The translations under genes were made by a program, and so were the position numbers. Below the pieces are notes generated by a model. The model ran no database searches and was not told the DNA's origin. It saw only the letters and a list, made by a program, of their open reading frames with translations. Source: Photobacterium sp. CCB-ST2H9 (lineage in GTDB: Bacteria > Pseudomonadota > Gammaproteobacteria > Enterobacterales > Vibrionaceae). Taken from it: DNA of 64,000 bases. Of the stretch, positions 59,935 through 64,000 are shown one piece after another; the stretch's first letter is position 1, and each line of letters opens with the position of its first letter. The stretch spans positions 1,302,001 to 1,366,000 of the forward strand of contig NZ_CP100426.1 in assembly GCF_023151555.2 (NCBI RefSeq), written 5' to 3'.

Positions 59935-61771
59935 ACATCTGGTGGCCGAATCCTGGCAACGCTGCCGGGGTTACGGGCTCACCAGTCAGGATCAGCCTGC
60001 GGTTGTCCTGCCGGATGAATCGCAGTGGCAGCAGAAACTGGCGCAGGCCGATGTCATGTTGTCAGTCACGCGGGATAAAGTTCTGCCGGGCTATCACAGC
60101 ATGCTGGCGAACGCGAACAGTCTGGTCTTGCTGACCGATCAGGACGGTTTCCTGCTGGCGCGTTGGGGGCATCCGTCTTTTATACAGCACATGCCGGGTG
60201 CGCTGCTTGAACCGGGGAGCTGGTGGCAGGAGCGTGCAATCGGTACTACAGCTATTGGGCTTGCGCTGCACACCCGGGAGATTATGGATATCCGCCGCGA
60301 TGAACATTTTCTGGTGCAGAATCGTCTGATGAGCGGTTCAGCTGCGCCCGTATTCGACCCGCACCGCCAACTGGTGGGCATACTCAGTATCGCCAGCGAT
60401 GCCTACCTGCCGACCACGCAGATCCACGGCATGGTCAAAGTGATGTCACAGGCGATTGAAAATCATCTGATGGGGGCTGCGTATGGGCAGCATTTCTGGC
60501 AGTGCGTTCTGAATACCAGCCCGGATAACCTCGACAGCCAGTGGGCCGGACTGCTGGTGTTTGATCATCAGGGGCAAATTGTGGCTGCCAACCGCCGTGC
60601 AGATTTGCTGCTGGGGCAGCCAATGGCCGGGATCACCATGGACATGCTGGCGGGCCTGCCGTTATCTGAGATGAAAACGACTGATCCGACCCGCGTGCTG
60701 CCCCTGAACGGCCTGGTGTCGATTCCTTTATTTGCCCGGATCAAATCACCTGCACAGCCTTGCGCCGAATCTGCTGCCGATCCCGATGCAGTATTAAAAG
60801 GTAAGACGGGACAGCAGCCAGGTGAGCGCATACTGACCGAACTGGATACCGGGGACAAGCAAATGGCGAAAGCCGTGAGCCTGGCGCAGAAAGTCGCCGA
60901 CAGCGATATTCCTTTACTGATTCTGGGAGAAACCGGGGTGGGGAAAGAGGTGTTTGTCCGCGCCCTGCATGCATCGTCTTCGCGAGCGGCTGCCGACATG
61001 GTGGCCGTGAACTGTGCGGCGATTCCATCCGAGCTGGTGGAGTCAGAACTGTTTGGTTATGTGAAAGGCGCATTTACCGGCGCAAATCAGAAAGGCAACC
61101 CCGGCCTGATCCGCCGTGCCGATCGCGGGACCCTTTTTCTGGACGAGATTGGCGATATGCCGCTGTCGACTCAGGCAAGGCTGTTGCGGGTGCTTCAGGA
61201 AAAGCGCGTGACCCCGCTGGGAAGTAGTGAAAGTTATCCGGTCGATTTCCGGCTGGTCTGTGCCACGCATCAGTCGCTGCGCGATGCCATCAAACTGAGG
61301 GAATTCAGGGACGATCTTTATTACCGTATTAATGGCCTGACGGTGACGCTGCCGGCACTGCGGGAGCGTCAGGATATGGCGTCCGTCGTGCAAAGTGTGC
61401 TGGCTGAGCTGACCTCCGGCGGTGCGCCGGTTTCTGTCAGTGATGAGGTGATGCAGCTGTTCGCGTCCCACCTGTGGCCGGGCAATATCCGCCAGCTTCA
61501 TAATGTGCTGCGTGTGGCCATCGCGCTCGCCGGTGACAAAACGATCGAAACGTCGCACTTACCTGATGACTTCTTCTGGGATCTGAAAGGCATTGTCCGC
61601 GAACAGGACGACATTGAACCCGAATTGCTGGAAGAAGACTGGCAGACGGCTTTGCCGAAAGTTTACCGGGCACTGGGACGAAATGTCAGCAAAACCGCGG
61701 AGGCCATGGGTGTGAGCCGTAATACCGTGTACAAGCGCCTGAAACAGCTGGGGTTGTGGCATGACGGGTGA
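59909..61771 (+). CDS. AcoR-like sigma-54-dependent transcriptional activator
   Basis: About 620 aa. N-terminal VAESWQRCRGYGLT, then a GAF-like sensor region (PGALLEPGSWWQERAIGTTA IGLALH ... GSAAPVFDPHRQLVGILSIA), typical of AcoR/DhaR regulators of acetoin and glycerol use. AAA+ domain: Walker A GETGVGKE (about 340-347), GAFTGA, GTLFLDEIGDMPLSTQARLL RVLQE and HLWPGNIRQLHNVLR. Fis helix-turn-helix VSKTAEAMGVSRNTVYKRL. No receiver domain, so it responds to a ligand rather than a kinase. Divergent to the glycerol transporter operon, which carries a sigma-54 promoter. Confidence 0.9.
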   Translation: MTKEKQRNEHLVAESWQRCRGYGLTSQDQPAVVLPDESQWQQKLAQADVMLSVTRDKVLPGYHSMLANANSLVLLTDQDGFLLARWGHPSFIQHMPGALLEPGSWWQERAIGTTAIGLALHTREIMDIRRDEHFLVQNRLMSGSAAPVFDPHRQLVGILSIASDAYLPTTQIHGMVKVMSQAIENHLMGAAYGQHFWQCVLNTSPDNLDSQWAGLLVFDHQGQIVAANRRADLLLGQPMAGITMDMLAGLPLSEMKTTDPTRVLPLNGLVSIPLFARIKSPAQPCAESAADPDAVLKGKTGQQPGERILTELDTGDKQMAKAVSLAQKVADSDIPLLILGETGVGKEVFVRALHASSSRAAADMVAVNCAAIPSELVESELFGYVKGAFTGANQKGNPGLIRRADRGTLFLDEIGDMPLSTQARLLRVLQEKRVTPLGSSESYPVDFRLVCATHQSLRDAIKLREFRDDLYYRINGLTVTLPALRERQDMASVVQSVLAELTSGGAPVSVSDEVMQLFASHLWPGNIRQLHNVLRVAIALAGDKTIETSHLPDDFFWDLKGIVREQDDIEPELLEEDWQTALPKVYRALGRNVSKTAEAMGVSRNTVYKRLKQLGLWHDG

Positions 61772-61820
61772 GGAATGTGTGACAATCAGGCCGATGATGA
61801 ACCAGAACGGGTGAAGCACA

Positions 61821-62186
61821 GTGTACATCGGCGAAGTATCAAAACAGACCGGGTTGTCGGTCAAAGCGATTCGGCTCTATGAAGACATGGGATTGATTCG
61901 GACCCCGCCAAGACTGGGTCGCTACCGGGTGTATACACAAGCTGATGTCGAGGTATTGCAGCTGATCTCAGAAGCAAAGCAACTGGGCGTGACGCTGAAT
62001 CGCCTGAAAGGCGTGATTCACTATCATCAGGGCGAAATCGACTGGGGACGAATTCACTGTTTTTTACAGGATGTCAGGGAGCGCTTACTTGCGGAACAGG
62101 CGTTACTGGCCCGGAAGATTCAGCAGGTGGAGCAATGCATCCAATCGATTGATACCTGTCCTCGAACGTCTCCGCAGAACGCTTGA
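61821..62186 (+). CDS. MerR-family regulator
   Basis: 121 aa, GTG start at 61821. MerR winged helix: MYIGEVSKQTGLSVKAIRLY EDMGLI, GRYRVYTQADVEVLQLI, then KQLGVTLNRLKGVI and a dimerisation coiled coil (LLAEQALLARKIQQVEQCI). There is a single Cys in the C-terminal region (CIQSIDTCPRTS has two), not a clear metal-site pattern. The downstream promoter has the MerR-type layout, and its -35 element overlaps this gene's stop codon. Confidence 0.85.
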   Translation: MYIGEVSKQTGLSVKAIRLYEDMGLIRTPPRLGRYRVYTQADVEVLQLISEAKQLGVTLNRLKGVIHYHQGEIDWGRIHCFLQDVRERLLAEQALLARKIQQVEQCIQSIDTCPRTSPQNA

Positions 62187-62214
62187 CTCTGCCCTATAGG
62201 GCAGACGGTAGACT
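62183..62214 (+). promoter_or_regulatory. MerR-type promoter with palindromic operator before the reductase gene
   Basis: -35 TTGACT (62183-62188), a perfect 16-bp palindrome CTGCCCTATAGGGCAG (62189-62204) and -10 TAGACT (62209-62214). The spacer is 20 bp, longer than the usual 17, as in promoters that MerR proteins activate by twisting the DNA. Confidence 0.8.
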
Positions 62215-62246
62215 CATGATTGAATCTTGAAGAATGAGAGGAAATC

Positions 62247-62822
62247 ATGTCGAAAAACATCCTGTTACTGAACGCCAATCCAAAAGCGGAGAGTCTGTCC
62301 CGTTTGCTTGCCGACCAATATCAGATTGAAGCCCGGGAACACTTTGACGTCCGGCGTTTTGATTTGCCGGAGATGGATTTCCAGCCCAGCCTGGAAAGCG
62401 GCTACGATGCCATTCAGCCGCTTGAACCCTGCCTGCAAGACTTCCAGGAGCAACTGAAACGGGCTGATCATATCGTGATTATCTCACCGATCTGGTGGGG
62501 CGGACTGCCCGCAAAATTCAAAGGACTGATCGACCGGACCATTCTGCCGGGATCTGCATTTCGGTTTGAGGCCGATCACCCGGCGCCGGTTCAGTTGCTA
62601 CGGGGGAAAACGGCACGGATCATTCTGACGATGGATGCACCGCCGGAGATGCTCCGGGAGCAGGCCCAGCCGGTCCTTACACAGCTCGATCGCTTTACGC
62701 TGCAGTTTTGCGGCGTGACTCCTGCCGAAACCACGCTGTTCGGCTCGGTGATTTTCTCCACTGAAGCCGAGCGCGCAGGTTGGGTCAGCACAGTGAAAAC
62801 TCTGGGTGCCGGGGGAATTTAA
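62247..62822 (+). CDS. Flavodoxin-fold NAD(P)H quinone reductase
   Basis: 191 aa; GAGAGGAAATC before the ATG. FMN-binding fold: ILLLNANPKAESLSRLLADQ, IISPIWWGGLPAKFKGLIDR TILPG and LTMDAPPEM. Family of KefF/MdaB/YwrO-type reductases that reduce quinones or electrophiles by two electrons. The MerR-controlled promoter suggests induction by a quinone-like or oxidative signal. Confidence 0.85.
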   Translation: MSKNILLLNANPKAESLSRLLADQYQIEAREHFDVRRFDLPEMDFQPSLESGYDAIQPLEPCLQDFQEQLKRADHIVIISPIWWGGLPAKFKGLIDRTILPGSAFRFEADHPAPVQLLRGKTARIILTMDAPPEMLREQAQPVLTQLDRFTLQFCGVTPAETTLFGSVIFSTEAERAGWVSTVKTLGAGGI

Positions 62823-62869
62823 AGGTTTATCTAATTACGGTTCATCTATTCACGGTTCATTTTAGTCGT

Positions 62870-62895
62870 CAGGCTGGCAGTCATCTGCCAGCCTG
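62870..62895. terminator. Hairpin between reductase and convergent LysR gene
   Basis: Perfect 11-bp stem CAGGCTGGCAG-TCAT-CTGCCAGCCTG; only TTT follows on the plus strand, but the position between convergent genes fits a shared terminator. Confidence 0.7.
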
Positions 62896-62896
62896 T

Positions 62897-63808
62897 TTAT
62901 GACTTGCTGTCTGCCTCAGTCGTCCGTTCAGTGAGCCATTGCCGGTAAAAATCAACAAAAGCTCTGACTTTGGCCGGAATAAAAGCGCCGGGCGGAAACA
63001 CCGCGTAGATGCCGCCACGGGGCAATTGCCAGTCAGAAAACAGCGGCACCAGATCTGGCTCATCTTCGCCTAAATGCATGGCGATGACGGATAATCCGGC
63101 GTTGCTTTTGATCAGGCTTCGCATGGCACTGGTGTTGTCGACCCGGAAACTGCTCTGCATCTGAACCTGAACTCGTTCACCGGCTTTTTCAAAGGTCCAG
63201 GTCAGTGCGCTCGGCAGCGGAGAAAACTCAATCCACTGGTGATGTTTCAGCTCGCTGGGATGCTTCGGAGTGCCCATTTCATGTAAATAACCAGCCGAGG
63301 CCATGACACGCTGTTCGAACTCCCCCAGTTTCTGGGCACGCAGGCTGGAGTCTTTCAGCCAGCCCATCCGGATCGCCAGATCAATTCCTTCCCGCACCAT
63401 ATCCGATACTTTATCGCCGCTTCGAAGCTCAACCGTGAGTCCCGGATGGCGTTTGCCGAATGCAGCAGCCGCAGGGGCGAGCATCAGCGCCATGTGATCA
63501 ACCGGCGCAGTAATCCGCAGTGTGCCGGATAAGGCCTGTGCGCTGGTACCCGCTTCACTGAGTGTCTCGCCCAGCTTTGCCAGCAGTGGCTGACAGGCCA
63601 GATAAAGCTGATGACCGGCATCGGTCAGGGTGACTTGCCGGGTCGTGCGGTTGAATAGCACTGCACCCAGATGATTTTCCAGCGCTTTGATATTCAGACT
63701 GATTTTGGTTTTAGTGCACCCCAGCTTATCGGCTGCTGCTGTGAAGGAACCAGCTTCCACGGTGGCAATGAAGAGTGGCAGAGTATTCAGATCGAGTTCG
63801 TTGTTCAT
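62897..63808 (-). CDS. LysR-family transcriptional regulator
   Basis: 303 aa. DNA-binding domain LPLFIATVEAGSFTAAADKL GCTKTKISLNIKALENHLG, effector domain LRITAPVDHMALMLAPAAAA FGKRHPGL and LRSGDKVSDMVREGIDLAIR MG, the style of the large DsdC/YafC-like group that often controls a divergently encoded oxidoreductase. Here the divergent neighbour at 63940 is a Rossmann-fold gene, a likely target. Confidence 0.87.
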   Translation of the reverse strand: MNNELDLNTLPLFIATVEAGSFTAAADKLGCTKTKISLNIKALENHLGAVLFNRTTRQVTLTDAGHQLYLACQPLLAKLGETLSEAGTSAQALSGTLRITAPVDHMALMLAPAAAAFGKRHPGLTVELRSGDKVSDMVREGIDLAIRMGWLKDSSLRAQKLGEFEQRVMASAGYLHEMGTPKHPSELKHHQWIEFSPLPSALTWTFEKAGERVQVQMQSSFRVDNTSAMRSLIKSNAGLSVIAMHLGEDEPDLVPLFSDWQLPRGGIYAVFPPGAFIPAKVRAFVDFYRQWLTERTTEADSKS

Positions 63809-63939
63809 GGCTTCACTGTTATGGATTTAATAACAGTGAATTATCGAATGGACTATTTTTCAAATCAATAATTGATCGCACAATGTGTTCATCAGCTAGA
63901 CACAGTATCTATGAATAAGAAATAAATGAGGACAACACG

Positions 63940-64000
63940 ATGAATATTGCGATTATTGGTGCCAGCGGTTTTATTGGTTCAGCACTGCGTGAAGAAGCGC
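63940..64000 (+). CDS. NAD(P)-binding Rossmann-fold protein, 5' end only
   Basis: The ATG at 63940 (ATGAGGACAACACG upstream) opens MNIAIIGASGFIGSALREEA, a dinucleotide-binding GxSGFIG motif of NAD(P)H-binding epimerase/reductase proteins. The gene is cut by the window edge, so only 20 codons are visible. Divergent to the LysR gene. Confidence 0.75.
   Translation, partial: MNIAIIGASGFIGSALREEA

Overview
The window reads as chromosomal DNA of a marine gammaproteobacterium, most likely a member of the Vibrionaceae (Photobacterium/Grimontia/Enterovibrio-like). This is an inference from overall gene style, moderate GC and protein similarity remembered from families; no rRNA or tRNA gene is present to settle it. 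The content is almost entirely accessory or metabolic (transport, sensing, catabolism, surface structures). That would suit a secondary chromosome, but the sequence does not prove it.

Layout. 1-2019 (minus): ugpB and a truncated ugpA of a glycerol-3-phosphate ABC importer. 2.4-3.7 kb: a membrane diguanylate cyclase. 3.9-14.6 kb: a Tad/Flp pilus locus on the plus strand (flp, prepilin peptidase, TadE-like, RcpC/CpaB, RcpA secretin, TadZ, TadA ATPase, TadB, TadC, TadD, a DUF3613-like protein, TadG-like). The first genes and the last ~850 bp of tadG are visibly AT-rich. 15-18.4 kb: an NlpE-like lipoprotein, a PEP-CTERM protein and a GGDEF-EAL protein. 18.4-22 kb: AraC regulator, DEDDh exonuclease, RidA protein, beta-lactamase-fold hydrolase. 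22.2-29.7 kb: LysR regulator followed by amine permease, glutamine-synthetase-like ligase, aldehyde dehydrogenase, Fe-alcohol dehydrogenase and class I amidotransferase. This set can be read as a complete gamma-glutamylation route turning ethanolamine into glycine, and is the most interesting system here. 29.9-32.5 kb: siderophore-interacting reductase, a serine recombinase with a five-copy 11-bp motif just upstream, and a GcvA-like LysR regulator. 33-36.7 kb: two acetyltransferases, a SorAB-like sulfite dehydrogenase pair and a DUF2000 protein. 36.9-43.5 kb: an aspartate module (periplasmic-binding-domain histidine kinase, sigma-54 response regulator, dicarboxylate symporter behind a clear -24/-12 promoter, aspartase), then a HypT-like regulator. 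45-53.6 kb: a run of small genes unusually rich in GNAT acetyltransferases (six between 46.1 and 51.7 kb), with a peroxiredoxin, two poorly known proteins and a candidate small RNA. 53.7-61.8 kb: a glycerol ABC transporter operon in the rhizobial order glpSTPQUV, transcribed away from an AcoR-like sigma-54 activator; a good -24/-12 promoter sits in the shared intergenic region. 61.8-64 kb: a MerR regulator with its palindromic long-spacer promoter before a flavodoxin-fold quinone reductase, a LysR regulator, and the start of a Rossmann-fold gene cut by the window edge.

Two themes stand out. Sigma-54 control of carbon/nitrogen uptake appears twice (aspartate and glycerol), each with its activator next door. 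Cyclic-di-GMP enzymes flank the Tad pilus locus. No CRISPR array, prophage, integron or complete insertion sequence was recognised.
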